From: Candidatus Heimdallarchaeota archaeon
Lineage (GTDB): Archaea > Asgardarchaeota > Heimdallarchaeia > Heimdallarchaeales > Heimdallarchaeaceae
NCBI GenBank assembly: GCA_023705905.1
Contig: BPTK01000002.1
Coordinates: 1 to 36,262, forward strand
Reading direction: 5' to 3'
Length of the DNA: 36,262 bases
The position numbers and the translations under genes were made by a program. The first letter of the stretch is position 1. Every line of letters begins with the position of its first letter. Below are positions 1 through 10,054 of the stretch, piece by piece. The notes beneath the pieces are model-generated. The model did not search any database. It was not told the origin of the DNA and worked only from the letters and a program-made list of their open reading frames with translations.

Positions 1-2
1 GA

Positions 3-1217
3 ATGATAGAAGTAGCAACAAATGAAAAAAGGTCTGTGTTAGAAGTAGCGGAAGAATATCTAAGAGGATTCCGAAGAGATATGAGTGCATTGAATCTAAA
101 AGAGGCTACGATTAATCCAAGAGCTATGTTACATATCAATCAAATGATAGAATTCATCCAAAAATTGGAGGAAAAGGGGTATGCTTACGAAAGCAAGGGT
201 GATGTATACTTTGATGTTAGAAAATTCAAAGAGTATGGAAAATTATCAAACCAGAAACTGGACAATATTCTGCAAGAGGGAACAGAAGATGCAAAAAACC
301 CCAATAAAAAGTTTGTAGCTGATTTTGCCTTGTGGAAAAAGAAGAAGCTAGGGGAACCATATTGGCCATCACCATGGGGAGAGGGAAGAGTCGGTTGGGC
401 GATAGAATGTAGTACTATGTCAATGGAGTATTTGGGAGACACCTTAGATATCCACAGCGGTGGTCAAGATCTTATTTTTCCTCATCATGAAAATGAGATT
501 GCACAATCTGAAACCCTTACAGGCAAGCCCTTTGCAAAGTATTGGATGCACAATGGTTATATCAACATAAATAAGGAAAAAATGAGCAAATCCTTAGGTA
601 ATTTTACCAATGTGATTGATCTCTTGAAGCATTATTCTGCTGATGCTGTTCGTATATTCATCGCACAAACTCATTATCGCAGCCCTATCGATTTTACAGA
701 AGATATAATCGATCAGGCACAAAATACTGCAAACAAATTGTTTGAAATATTTCTTTTAATAAAATGGTTTTCAAAGAGAGAAGGTACTGATAGTTCTTTG
801 GTAGAAATTGATAAGAAAATGTTGCAAGATGTTGAACAATCACGAGCAGCTTTTGTTGAAGCAATGAATGAAGATTTCAACACATCTAATGCGTTTGCAG
901 TTATTTTCAACCTTACAAAGGAAGCAAATGACTATATCCGTAAATCTGATGAAGTAAATCTACAAGTCATCCATGCCATCGACAAATTCTTTGACGAACT
1001 CCGTTCTGTCTTTGGTATTTTCGAAGACATCGCTGAAGATGATTCAACTAAAACAATTAGCACTCTCGTTGACTTATTAATAGAACTCCGTCAAGAATTC
1101 AGGAAAGAGAAAAACTGGGTTATGAGTGATAAAATCAGAGACGACCTAAAGAAAGCTGGCATTGCTTTGGAGGATACTCCTAAGCGAATCTTGTGGAAAT
1201 TTGATGTAGATAATTAG
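3..1217 (+). CDS. cysS: Cysteinyl-tRNA synthetase, C-terminal part (5' end outside window)
   Basis: Class I aaRS signatures: GWAIECSTMSMEYLG, DIHSGGQDLIFPHHENEIAQSE, KMSKS motif (EKMSKSLGN), C-terminal helical DALR-like region. The N-terminal HIGH region is absent because the window starts inside the gene. Confidence 0.95.
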   Translation: MIEVATNEKRSVLEVAEEYLRGFRRDMSALNLKEATINPRAMLHINQMIEFIQKLEEKGYAYESKGDVYFDVRKFKEYGKLSNQKLDNILQEGTEDAKNPNKKFVADFALWKKKKLGEPYWPSPWGEGRVGWAIECSTMSMEYLGDTLDIHSGGQDLIFPHHENEIAQSETLTGKPFAKYWMHNGYININKEKMSKSLGNFTNVIDLLKHYSADAVRIFIAQTHYRSPIDFTEDIIDQAQNTANKLFEIFLLIKWFSKREGTDSSLVEIDKKMLQDVEQSRAAFVEAMNEDFNTSNAFAVIFNLTKEANDYIRKSDEVNLQVIHAIDKFFDELRSVFGIFEDIAEDDSTKTISTLVDLLIELRQEFRKEKNWVMSDKIRDDLKKAGIALEDTPKRILWKFDVDN

Positions 1218-1299
1218 AAAATGCAGTTTTAGAAATTATCCCAATTGTTTATTATTAAAGAGAGAATCATACTCTTCTTTTTCTTCTTCTTAAATTTCT

Positions 1300-1860
1300 T
1301 TAGAAAAATATCATGAAATTGAATATGATACTAATTACGTAACTTATCGGGAAAACTATTAACGCTGTTACAAACGCAAATCTAATCCATTCACTTATCT
1401 GTCCTGATACAAAGAGTATCAGGAGCATTGGAAGATATGTTATCACAAAAACCGCAATTACTATAGCGATAGTGTAAAAGAATTGATAAAAAACTACGCT
1501 AAAATTATATCCTTTTCCTGAAAGAAAACGAAAGAGAAATGTTGATGAGATTAGAAGAACAAAACCATACAAAAAATAAAAGGCTATAAGCTGCATAAAT
1601 CCGTTTGTTGGGTGTTCTTGTGTCGCATAGATATAGAAAATAGAAAAAGCTGCAATAGTTACAAGAATTTGAACGAGCATTTTGATTCTTAAAAATTTCT
1701 TTAAGTTTCGTTTGTGAGTGGGTTTTGTGCTCATATTGTCCTGTTTATCTCTAACTATCTCCCACAGAGATTTAGTTTTAAGTTTTCTTTTTTCTAAAAG
1801 TCGTTTATGCGTTTCTTTTTTGTAATCGCTTTCTTTCTTGTTAACCTTTCTTGCAGCCAT
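1300..1860 (-). CDS. Small membrane protein of unknown function (Lys-rich N-terminus plus several TM helices)
   Basis: Open frame; hydrophobic segments ILVTIAAFSIFYIYA, LIAFYFLYGFVLLISSTFLF, FFYTIAIVIAVFVITYLPMLLILF. Start probably the internal Met (MAARKVNKK); upstream extension to 1890 possible. Confidence 0.6.
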   Translation of the reverse strand: MAARKVNKKESDYKKETHKRLLEKRKLKTKSLWEIVRDKQDNMSTKPTHKRNLKKFLRIKMLVQILVTIAAFSIFYIYATQEHPTNGFMQLIAFYFLYGFVLLISSTFLFRFLSGKGYNFSVVFYQFFYTIAIVIAVFVITYLPMLLILFVSGQISEWIRFAFVTALIVFPISYVISIIFNFMIFF

Positions 1861-2020
1861 AGTAAAACAAAACAGTATGAGCAATTGCACTTATAATTTT
1901 ACCGTAGAACAAGTCTGTTAGCGGTATAGCTTCTTATATCTGCCCCTCGTAATTTTACTTGATTTATGATGGATCTAGGTTTCTAAAAGAGTTTATATGT
2001 TATGATTCAAACCCAACTTT

Positions 2021-2431
2021 ATGTCTCCTGTGAGTGTTCCTGAAGAATATAACAAGTACATCTATCCTGCCATAGGTATCATGATTGGTGGAGTAGTTGT
2101 CTTCGTCGTAACTTTATTTCTTGAGAATGAGGTTTTATTGTCTGCAAGTGTTATGGCCATAGGAAGTGGTTTCTTTATTGCAGCGGTCATAGGTTTCATA
2201 ATCATTAGAAGAAAAAAGAAAAATAAAGGAGACGAAGTTACAACCACAATTAAAATTATCATACTCGCTTCTTATTTAGCAGGTATTATTCTAATTGTTG
2301 ACGCAGCTCTTTTCGTTTCAAACCTTGACATCAACACTACTGCAATGGTTGTTATTCAATGGAGCATATTTGCAGCTTTAGTAATAGGATTAATCATTTT
2401 TTTCGTTATAAAGGATAAAAGAGAAGCATAG
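2021..2431 (+). CDS. Small multi-TM protein of unknown function
   Basis: 136 aa ORF with four hydrophobic segments; the minus-strand ORF inside it is a shadow. Confidence 0.6.
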   Translation: MSPVSVPEEYNKYIYPAIGIMIGGVVVFVVTLFLENEVLLSASVMAIGSGFFIAAVIGFIIIRRKKKNKGDEVTTTIKIIILASYLAGIILIVDAALFVSNLDINTTAMVVIQWSIFAALVIGLIIFFVIKDKREA

Positions 2432-2512
2432 AATGAGGTTTCGATATCATTCTGTTTTCTTTTATGATTATTCACGAAATTTTATTTATAACTTTGAAGT
2501 TAACTGCATCAT

Positions 2513-3331
2513 ATGCCAAAAAAGAAGAACTTTCACACCAGGAAATTTTCCCCTACAAGAAGGATCCTTGCGGATTATAATGACGTTGCTGCTTCTTTGA
2601 ATAGAATTCATGGTTTAATAGAGATAGATGTTACTAAAGCATTAGAGAAAATAGAAGATATTGAGAAAAGAGATAATTATAAGGTATCTTTTACAGGTTG
2701 GGTGGTTAAATGTGTTAGTCAATTGGTTAGCGAAGATAAACGTTTGAATTCTTTTCGTAAAGGAGGAAGGAAAATAGTTGTCTTCGACGATGTTGATATT
2801 AGCATTATAGTCGAGTTATCTTCAAAAGCTGGCAAAAAGGTTCCTTACAACTATGTTATCCGGAAAGCAGAAACCAAAGGCGTTAAGACAATTACTGATG
2901 AGATCCGAGCAGCTCAGTCTAAAACGATCGATGGACAAGATCAACTTACTAGAGACACTTCTTCTTACAAATCATTCTATTTAATCTTGCCTAGATTCTT
3001 CCGCAGATTTGTTATTAGAACACTAATTTCTAATCCTTTTTACCTAAAGAAACTTATTGGAACCGTTGGAATAACCTCACTTGGGATGTTCATTAAGGGT
3101 CAAGGCGGTTATGCTGTACCTTTTCCGGACAAAACACTGAATATTGCTCTTGGAGGAATCAAAGATGGTGTAGTTCTAAGAGATGGTAAGATAGAAGAGA
3201 GAAAATTGCTCTGTACAACTGTTCTTATGGATCACAATATAATAGATGGTGCTCCTGCAGCAAGATTTATCTCCAGGTTAACAGAACTGATGAGAGATAC
3301 AGCTTATCTAGATGATTTAGAAAAGATTTAA
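2513..3331 (+). CDS. Stand-alone 2-oxoacid dehydrogenase E2-type acyltransferase catalytic domain protein
   Basis: CAT/E2-like fold signature with HxxxDG-type active site (DHNIIDGAPAARF); no lipoyl or peripheral-subunit-binding domain. Confidence 0.75.
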   Translation: MPKKKNFHTRKFSPTRRILADYNDVAASLNRIHGLIEIDVTKALEKIEDIEKRDNYKVSFTGWVVKCVSQLVSEDKRLNSFRKGGRKIVVFDDVDISIIVELSSKAGKKVPYNYVIRKAETKGVKTITDEIRAAQSKTIDGQDQLTRDTSSYKSFYLILPRFFRRFVIRTLISNPFYLKKLIGTVGITSLGMFIKGQGGYAVPFPDKTLNIALGGIKDGVVLRDGKIEERKLLCTTVLMDHNIIDGAPAARFISRLTELMRDTAYLDDLEKI

Positions 3332-3364
3332 CAAACAATTGCTTCTTCCCTCTAAGTAAATCAT

Positions 3365-4105
3365 TTACTCTTGTTTTATTTCTTTAGCTAAAATCATATT
3401 CACGAGATAGTAAGGTACTTCGATTATTTTTCCTTCGCTATTTTTCAGTTTCATATCTAAATCATAGTGCAGAGACCATTTTTCTATTTGGACATCTTCT
3501 CTTTCTTTTATGGTCAGTATTTCCAATTTTTGCTCCGGTTTCAAACCTTTATCCTCTAATTCCACATATATTTCCTGCAATGTTGCTTCTTGAGGGAAGT
3601 GTCTTGCGATCGCTCTCTCAATTATTTCTGTTATCTCGATATTTTGTCCTGTTTGATAAAGAGCTAGAGGTTTACTTTCTGGAATTATTGATATTGAACC
3701 ATCATTCTTGGGAATAAAAGCACCATAAGGAGTTCTTATTGGTTTAATTTTCTCTTCTATCATTGTTGCGATTTCGTCTGTAAGAATGTGCTCCCATTTG
3801 CAAGCCTCTTCATGTATTTTAGACCAGGGAAGACCTAGCCACTCAAGAAAGCTTTCAGACAATCTATGTTTTCTCACAACTTTAAGAGCTACTTTTTCTC
3901 CCTTAGCAGTTAATTGAGCTCCGTAGTATGGTTTATAATTAATCAACTCTTTTTTTGCTAATTTTTTTAACATGGAAGTAACAGTTCCAGGATCGACATT
4001 CATCATCTCAGCTATTTGATTGGTTTTAACGTGCCTATTCCCGTATTCTAGGAACCAGAAGAAAGTTTCTAGATATTCTTCTTCTGCGTGTGTTACTTTG
4101 CTCAT
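3365..4105 (-). CDS. DtxR/MntR-family metal-dependent transcriptional regulator
   Basis: N-terminal wHTH (EEYLETFFWFLEYGNRHVKTNQIAEMMNVDPGTVTSMLKKLAKKELI) followed by dimerisation region (RKHRLSESFLEWLGLPWSKIHEEACKWEHILTDEI). Confidence 0.85.
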   Translation of the reverse strand: MSKVTHAEEEYLETFFWFLEYGNRHVKTNQIAEMMNVDPGTVTSMLKKLAKKELINYKPYYGAQLTAKGEKVALKVVRKHRLSESFLEWLGLPWSKIHEEACKWEHILTDEIATMIEEKIKPIRTPYGAFIPKNDGSISIIPESKPLALYQTGQNIEITEIIERAIARHFPQEATLQEIYVELEDKGLKPEQKLEILTIKEREDVQIEKWSLHYDLDMKLKNSEGKIIEVPYYLVNMILAKEIKQE

Positions 4106-4130
4106 TGCTATTCATCTCATTTCTTCAAAT

Positions 4131-4922
4131 CTATTTACCCTTGAATTCTGGTTTTCGTTTCTCAAATATCGCTGCTATTCCTTCTTTGATATCTTCCGTT
4201 TTAAAACAAGTTTTTGATCCTTCAACTTCTGCCTTATATCCCTCTTCTAAACTAGCATTCAAACCCTTGTTAATAGCTCTCTTAGCTTCTTGAACTGCGA
4301 TAGGAGCATTACTAGCAATTTGCTCTGCTAATTCAATTGCTTTGTCCCTTAACTGTTCAGGAGGATAGATTGCACTAACTAAACCAATCTTGAGAGCTTC
4401 ATCTGCAGGAAATTTTCTACCTGTAAGAATCAGTTCTTTTGCTATACCTAGACCAACTATTTTGGGTAAACGATATGTTGCACCCCAACCAGGAAGTAAA
4501 CCAATAGTTGTTTCAGGTTGACCGAACAATGCTTTTTCTGATGCGATCCGCATATCACAAGCTAAAGCAAGCTCCATTCCCCCTCCAAGAGCATAACCAT
4601 TTATTGCTGCAACTATAGGAAAATGAGCCGCGTCTAGCAAAGCAAAAGTTTCTTGTCCGTATTCGATTAGCTTGTCTGCTCCCTCACCTAAGGATTTCAT
4701 CCATTTTAAATCTGCACCAGCACACCAACTTCTTCCTTCTGCATAAATGACTGCAACTCTTATACTTTTATCATTCATTAATGAGAGAAGAGCTTCTTTT
4801 AGTTGACAAAGCATTTCTTCGTTAAGTGTGTTTAGAGTCTTTTGACGGTTAAGAGTAATTAGCGCGATATTATTATTACTACCAATTTTTTCAACAAGTA
4901 TTAGTGAGTCAATATTTTCCAT
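4131..4922 (-). CDS. Enoyl-CoA hydratase/isomerase family protein
   Basis: Crotonase signature: WCAGADLKWMKS, FPIVAAINGYALGGGMELALACDMRIASEKALFGQPETTIGLLPGWGATYRLP. Confidence 0.93.
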   Translation of the reverse strand: MENIDSLILVEKIGSNNNIALITLNRQKTLNTLNEEMLCQLKEALLSLMNDKSIRVAVIYAEGRSWCAGADLKWMKSLGEGADKLIEYGQETFALLDAAHFPIVAAINGYALGGGMELALACDMRIASEKALFGQPETTIGLLPGWGATYRLPKIVGLGIAKELILTGRKFPADEALKIGLVSAIYPPEQLRDKAIELAEQIASNAPIAVQEAKRAINKGLNASLEEGYKAEVEGSKTCFKTEDIKEGIAAIFEKRKPEFKGK

Positions 4923-5102
4923 TAACTAGCCATTATGTTTGTGGTATCTAAACTTTTTGGGGCATACACATTCAAAATTTATTTTGTTGTTTAAGATAGT
5001 ACTAACTACTACACAATTCTATTCAGAGAAATTCTTCCTTACATGGATAATACACTTATACTACGAGGCTCTTTCAAGTGATTGTGTTAATAAAAGAAAA
5101 GT

Positions 5103-6683
5103 TCACTTCTTTTCATAGCCTCCTCCACCAGGAGTCTCTATGATTACTTTATCGCCGCGGTTAATTTCTCTGGTGATCTTAGAAGGAAGATAAATAGTTT
5201 CTTTTTGGGTCTCTAGAATGTTCTTCCCTTTCGCTCCATCCATTCCTCCAAACAAACCAAAGGGTGAGTGTTTTCTTCTTTCACTTTGAATGGACAAAAC
5301 TGCTTCATCTGTTAATAGCCTAATTGAGCGACGGATCGAATTGCTTCCACTCCATCTTCCTACACCACCTGTTTCAGGTATAATGGAATATTCCTCAATT
5401 CTTAATGGATAATAACGTTCTAGTACTTCGATTGAAGTGTTTCTTGTATTTGTCATGTGACTATGTTTAGCATTTGGTGGAGAATAATTCTTGCCAGCAC
5501 CTATACCTCCTGCTATTGTTTCATAGTATGTGAACATTCCCCCATCTGGTCTTAATCCTCCGATGATTGTGTTATTCATCGTACCACTACTGGCTGCAGG
5601 TACCTCGTCTGGAAAGAGTTGTGAAAATGCCCCCAACATTACATCCGTTATTCTTTGGCTTGTTTCAACATTACCAGCTGCTACACCAGCAGGAGGTAGG
5701 GGATCCACCAACGTTCCTTTCTTTGTTATAACTTCTAATGGTTCATATAATCCATAATTTGTTGCATATTCTCTAGAAACTAAACAACGGATGATATAAT
5801 AAGTGGCAGATAAAGTGACAGCGTAAGTAGCGTTGATATTTCCTTCAACTTGTGGATCTGTCTTAGAATAATCTACAATTATCTTATCTCCCTTTCTTTC
5901 TACTTCAGCAGTTATTGCAATCGGAGCATCTTTCACACCGTCGTCATCCATATAATCTGTATAAGTAACTATATTATCTTCGGGTATTCGTTGTATCAAT
6001 TCAAGAGAAGCGTTCTTTGATCTTTCATTAAGGAAGTCAATAATTTGTTGCACCCTTTCCAATGAATATTTGCTCAGAAGAGCATGGAATTTCCTTTCAC
6101 CAATTTTGGTTGATGCCAACTGAGCCTGAATGTCACCTTTTCTTTCATCTGGTACGCGTATATTTCTCAGAAATTCATCAAACCATTCTTGGTTTAGAGC
6201 ACCATTTCTTTCTAATATTGTAGGATCTATCACATATCCCTCTTCTTCTAAAGTATACTTTCCACTTGGCATAGACCCGGGGACTATTCCACCTACATCA
6301 GCATGATGACAACGATTTGCTATATACCCAACTAGCTGTTTATCAAAGAAAATAGGCTTTACAACGGATATATCCGGCAGATGAGTTCCTCCCAGATAGG
6401 GGTTGTTTGCAATATATATATCCCCATCGAGGATATTCTCTTCACCAAAATGAGCAACTAAAGCTTTAACTCCTTCTGGCATGGCACCTAAATGTACGGG
6501 TATGTGTTCAGCTTGGGCAATTAAACGTCCTTTGTGGTCCATAACCGCACTTGAAAAATCTAACCTGTCGCGTATATTAGGAGAAAAAGCTGATCTTTGT
6601 AAAACGATTCCTGTTTCCAATGCAACATTCTTTAATGATTGATTAATAACTTGGGCTTCAATGAGACTGAATCTAGAACTCAT
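5103..6683 (-). CDS. hyuB: Hydantoinase B / 5-oxoprolinase beta-type subunit
   Basis: HyuB-type sequence: DHKGRLIAQAEHIPVHLGAMPEGVKALVAHFGEENILDGDIYIANNPYLGGTHLPD; C-terminal TPGGGGYEKK; overlaps hyuA by 4 bp. Confidence 0.93.
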   Translation of the reverse strand: MSSRFSLIEAQVINQSLKNVALETGIVLQRSAFSPNIRDRLDFSSAVMDHKGRLIAQAEHIPVHLGAMPEGVKALVAHFGEENILDGDIYIANNPYLGGTHLPDISVVKPIFFDKQLVGYIANRCHHADVGGIVPGSMPSGKYTLEEEGYVIDPTILERNGALNQEWFDEFLRNIRVPDERKGDIQAQLASTKIGERKFHALLSKYSLERVQQIIDFLNERSKNASLELIQRIPEDNIVTYTDYMDDDGVKDAPIAITAEVERKGDKIIVDYSKTDPQVEGNINATYAVTLSATYYIIRCLVSREYATNYGLYEPLEVITKKGTLVDPLPPAGVAAGNVETSQRITDVMLGAFSQLFPDEVPAASSGTMNNTIIGGLRPDGGMFTYYETIAGGIGAGKNYSPPNAKHSHMTNTRNTSIEVLERYYPLRIEEYSIIPETGGVGRWSGSNSIRRSIRLLTDEAVLSIQSERRKHSPFGLFGGMDGAKGKNILETQKETIYLPSKITREINRGDKVIIETPGGGGYEKK

Positions 6684-8758
6684 TTCTTCACCTCCATCAG
6701 AATATAACCTAACGGATTAATTCTCCCATAAACTCCAGGAGGTATAACTGTCGTTGTATCCAATTGATTTATGATACATGGTCCTTCTATGACATTACCA
6801 CTTAATAGAAGTGTCTTATCATAAATTGGGGTGTCTATCCAACTACCATCAAAGTTAACTTTTCTAGTTGTTTTTTGAGCTTCTTCAGGAGGTCTATCTG
6901 AACCTACAGGAAGCCTAGTCATTGTAATTCGGGGAACATAACCTACAGCTTCTACTGAGATATTGACTAGTTCGACAGTTAGTTCTTTATCAAACCACGA
7001 GTAGTTCTGGTTGTGCAAAGAATGAAATACTTCCATTAAATCCCCTATTGTTGTATTAGTAATTGGATAGGTAGCATTAATTGTCAATGAATCAGATTGC
7101 CCCATATAGCGCATATCTACTGAATAATTGAAATTTCTCTTATCTTCTTCAACATCTTCATTTGCCAGTATTTGTTCAAGTTTATCTTTTATCTCCAACC
7201 ATTTCTTATTTATTTCATCAAAGCTTATTTCTTCTACTGCTTGAAGATAGGATTGTGTCACCTCATGTTTAATATCTGAACTTACTAAACCAGAGGCAGA
7301 CCATACACCTGGGAAAGGAGGAATGATTACCCCGCCCATTTCTAGTTCTTGTGCAATCTCCCAAGATTGGAGAGGTCCTGCTCCACCAAAACCTAACAGA
7401 GCAAAGTCTCTGGGATCTAACCCTCTTTGAATAGTTACAACCCTTATTGCATTAGCAATGTTATTGTTGAGAATCTTTCTTATTGAAAGTGCAAGCTCAT
7501 CAATTGATTCTATTTCTAAAGAGTACGAAGAGGAATGAATCTCTTCAATTAATTTGTTGAGATAGAATTTCGATTTCCCAATATCTATATTCATATTTCC
7601 AGCAAAATTGTCTTCATGAATATAGCCAAGAAACAGATTTGCATCCGTTAGTGTTGCTTTATCTCCCCCTAGTGAATAACATGCGGGTCCTGGATTTGCC
7701 CCTTGTGATTCTGGTCCAACTGATAACAATCCATCCTTAAATTTGGCAATGGAACCTCCTCCACTTCCAATTGTTTCAACATCAACCATGTTTGCAACAA
7801 GGGGAAAACCACCAAAATTCCTTGATCTCAAAATTATCGGTTGATCAATTAAAGCGGACACATCTGTTGACGTTCCTCCAATATCTAAGGAAACTAAATG
7901 TGTTCTGTTAAGATGTTTTAAACTATCAGCAGCGGCTAATACTCCTCCTGCTAAACCAGAATAAAGAGTTTGAATACCTGACCTTCCAATTGTTTTCACA
8001 TCTGCCATCCCTGTGTTGGATTGCATAATTAATAATGGTGCTTTGACATCTATTTCCTTCAATTGTTTCTCTAATTTACGCAAATATGTATGTACGACTG
8101 GACTAACTTTGGCATTTACCAAAGTAGTTACAGCTCTCTCATATTCCTTTATTTGGGGGCTAATCTCATGTGAAGGAAAGACTTGAAAGTTCCTCTCATT
8201 AAAAAATGAAGAGATAGATTTCTCATTCTGAGGATTAAGAAAAGAGAATAACAGTGATACAGCTACTGTTTGGATTGAGTTTGTTCTCAGTTTAGATAGT
8301 AAAGAATCTAAATTGGACATATCAAGTGGTCTGATAGTATTACCATCTCTATCTAATCTTTCATCCACTTCAAACAAAATATCCTTTGAAAACGATATAG
8401 GATATTTCTCTCCAAATTTGAGATTATAAAGTTCAGATCTCTGTTGCCGCCCTATTTCTACAATATCTTGAAACCCTTTTGTTGTAACAAAGGCTACAGG
8501 GGGACACTTATCCTCCAAAAATGCATTAGTTCCTATTGTTGTTCCATGAACAATTAAATCGATATCTCCTGCTCGAAAATGGAATATTTTCATTGTTTCC
8601 TTTAAGCCATTAATTATCCCTATGCTTGGATCAGCGGGAGTTGTTGGGACTTTCCATGCGTAAATCTCACCAGCATTGGAAACGATTACATAATCAGTAA
8701 AAGTTCCTCCAGTGTCGATTCCTATTCTTATTGGTCCCTTCAAATTGTTTACATTCAA
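6680..8758 (-). CDS. hyuA: Hydantoinase A / 5-oxoprolinase alpha-type subunit
   Basis: N-terminal IGIDTGGTFTDYVIV, SLDIGGTSTDVSAL, GFGGAGPLQSWEIA. Confidence 0.94.
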   Translation of the reverse strand: MNVNNLKGPIRIGIDTGGTFTDYVIVSNAGEIYAWKVPTTPADPSIGIINGLKETMKIFHFRAGDIDLIVHGTTIGTNAFLEDKCPPVAFVTTKGFQDIVEIGRQQRSELYNLKFGEKYPISFSKDILFEVDERLDRDGNTIRPLDMSNLDSLLSKLRTNSIQTVAVSLLFSFLNPQNEKSISSFFNERNFQVFPSHEISPQIKEYERAVTTLVNAKVSPVVHTYLRKLEKQLKEIDVKAPLLIMQSNTGMADVKTIGRSGIQTLYSGLAGGVLAAADSLKHLNRTHLVSLDIGGTSTDVSALIDQPIILRSRNFGGFPLVANMVDVETIGSGGGSIAKFKDGLLSVGPESQGANPGPACYSLGGDKATLTDANLFLGYIHEDNFAGNMNIDIGKSKFYLNKLIEEIHSSSYSLEIESIDELALSIRKILNNNIANAIRVVTIQRGLDPRDFALLGFGGAGPLQSWEIAQELEMGGVIIPPFPGVWSASGLVSSDIKHEVTQSYLQAVEEISFDEINKKWLEIKDKLEQILANEDVEEDKRNFNYSVDMRYMGQSDSLTINATYPITNTTIGDLMEVFHSLHNQNYSWFDKELTVELVNISVEAVGYVPRITMTRLPVGSDRPPEEAQKTTRKVNFDGSWIDTPIYDKTLLLSGNVIEGPCIINQLDTTTVIPPGVYGRINPLGYILMEVKK

Positions 8759-9062
8759 ATGTAATCAATATGAAAAAGAAAAAGGAGAATTTAAAGTTTA
8801 GTGGATAACCATTTGACAATTATAGTGCCCGTAACATCTCATTTGTTCTTTCTTAACCATTAACTGGTACTTCCAATCTTTTTCTACTTTCGCTATTCTT
8901 CTTCTATCACTTCTTGCTATCAATATTTTCACCTTTTGATGGTTACATGGCACTCGCTCTAACAGGTAATATTTTCATGCCACCAACGAGCGTCCACCCT
9001 CATTTTTGTTACTCATAAAACAATAAAAACCCCAAAGAAATAGTATCCTAGGAATTGATTAA

Positions 9063-10052
9063 TTGTTCAAATCAAAGAAAATCTGGAAACCCCAAGTATA
9101 TCAAGGCAAAAGGAAGATGAAGGGATATTTTGAGGGCTGGTACTTTAAGATTGTAGATGAAGAGGAAAAGTTTGTCTTTGCAATCATTCCAGGTGTTTCA
9201 TTTGAGAAAGATGGAAAAGCTCATTGTTTTATCCAGTTCTTTGATGGAAAAAAGGCTGTCATGCACAATATAAAATATGATATTTCAGAATTCCAATACT
9301 CAAAGAAACGCTTTAAGGTAAGGATTGGCAACAATATATTCACTTCCAATAAATTTACCTTAAATATTGATTCGGAAGGTATTCAGGTTGAAGGAACTGT
9401 TGAAATTGGTGATCTTGCTCCTTGGCCAATAACATTATTCAGTCCGGGTGCAATGGGTCCTTATAGATTTGTACCCTTAATGGAATGTTACCATGGTGTT
9501 CTTAGTTTTGATCATGAACTTGAAGGAAAATTAGAGATTAATGGAGAAATTGTTGATTTTACTAATGGGAGAGGATACATTGAGAAAGATTATGGGAAGA
9601 GTTTTCCAAGTTATTATTTGTGGATGCAATCAAATCACTTCTCAACTAAAAGTACTTCAATCATGGTTTCACTAGCCAATATACCTTGGCTAAGAAGTTC
9701 TTTTGATGGTTTCATTGTGGGTTTTCTGAATAACGGAAAGTTGTATAAATTTGCTACTTATACAGGAGCCAAACTAACAAAATTGAAAATTAGTGAAAAT
9801 ATAATTACTGTTCATTTTAGTGATAAGAAACATAGACTTGAAGTTGATGCTCATAAAACAGAGGGAGTAGACTTGCTTTCTCCCAAGGAAGGATCAATGA
9901 CTGGAAGAATCTTAGAAAGCATAACAGCCGAACTCAACGTTAAACTGATAAAATTTGTAGATAGTAAAGAAAAAGTAATTTTTGAAGGTAAAGGTAGAAA
10001 TGCTGGATTAGACATTTGGGGAAAAGTAGAAAAAATTGAAGAAATAGATTGA
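9063..10052 (+). CDS. Tocopherol cyclase-like family protein
   Basis: KMKGYFEGWYFKIVDEEEKFVFAIIPGVSF, WPITLFSPGAMGPYRFVPLMECYHGVLSFDH, GRGYIEKDYGKSFPSYYLWMQSNHF match the family pattern. Apparent TTG start; alternative ATG near 9117. Confidence 0.8.
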   Translation: MFKSKKIWKPQVYQGKRKMKGYFEGWYFKIVDEEEKFVFAIIPGVSFEKDGKAHCFIQFFDGKKAVMHNIKYDISEFQYSKKRFKVRIGNNIFTSNKFTLNIDSEGIQVEGTVEIGDLAPWPITLFSPGAMGPYRFVPLMECYHGVLSFDHELEGKLEINGEIVDFTNGRGYIEKDYGKSFPSYYLWMQSNHFSTKSTSIMVSLANIPWLRSSFDGFIVGFLNNGKLYKFATYTGAKLTKLKISENIITVHFSDKKHRLEVDAHKTEGVDLLSPKEGSMTGRILESITAELNVKLIKFVDSKEKVIFEGKGRNAGLDIWGKVEKIEEID

Positions 10053-10054
10053 AG

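Noticed and set aside
185-910. Minus-strand ORFs inside cysS
   Set aside because: Shadow ORFs opposite a clear aaRS frame.
4020-4293. Plus-strand ORFs across the DtxR / enoyl-CoA hydratase junction
   Set aside because: Antisense to well-supported genes with no domain signal.
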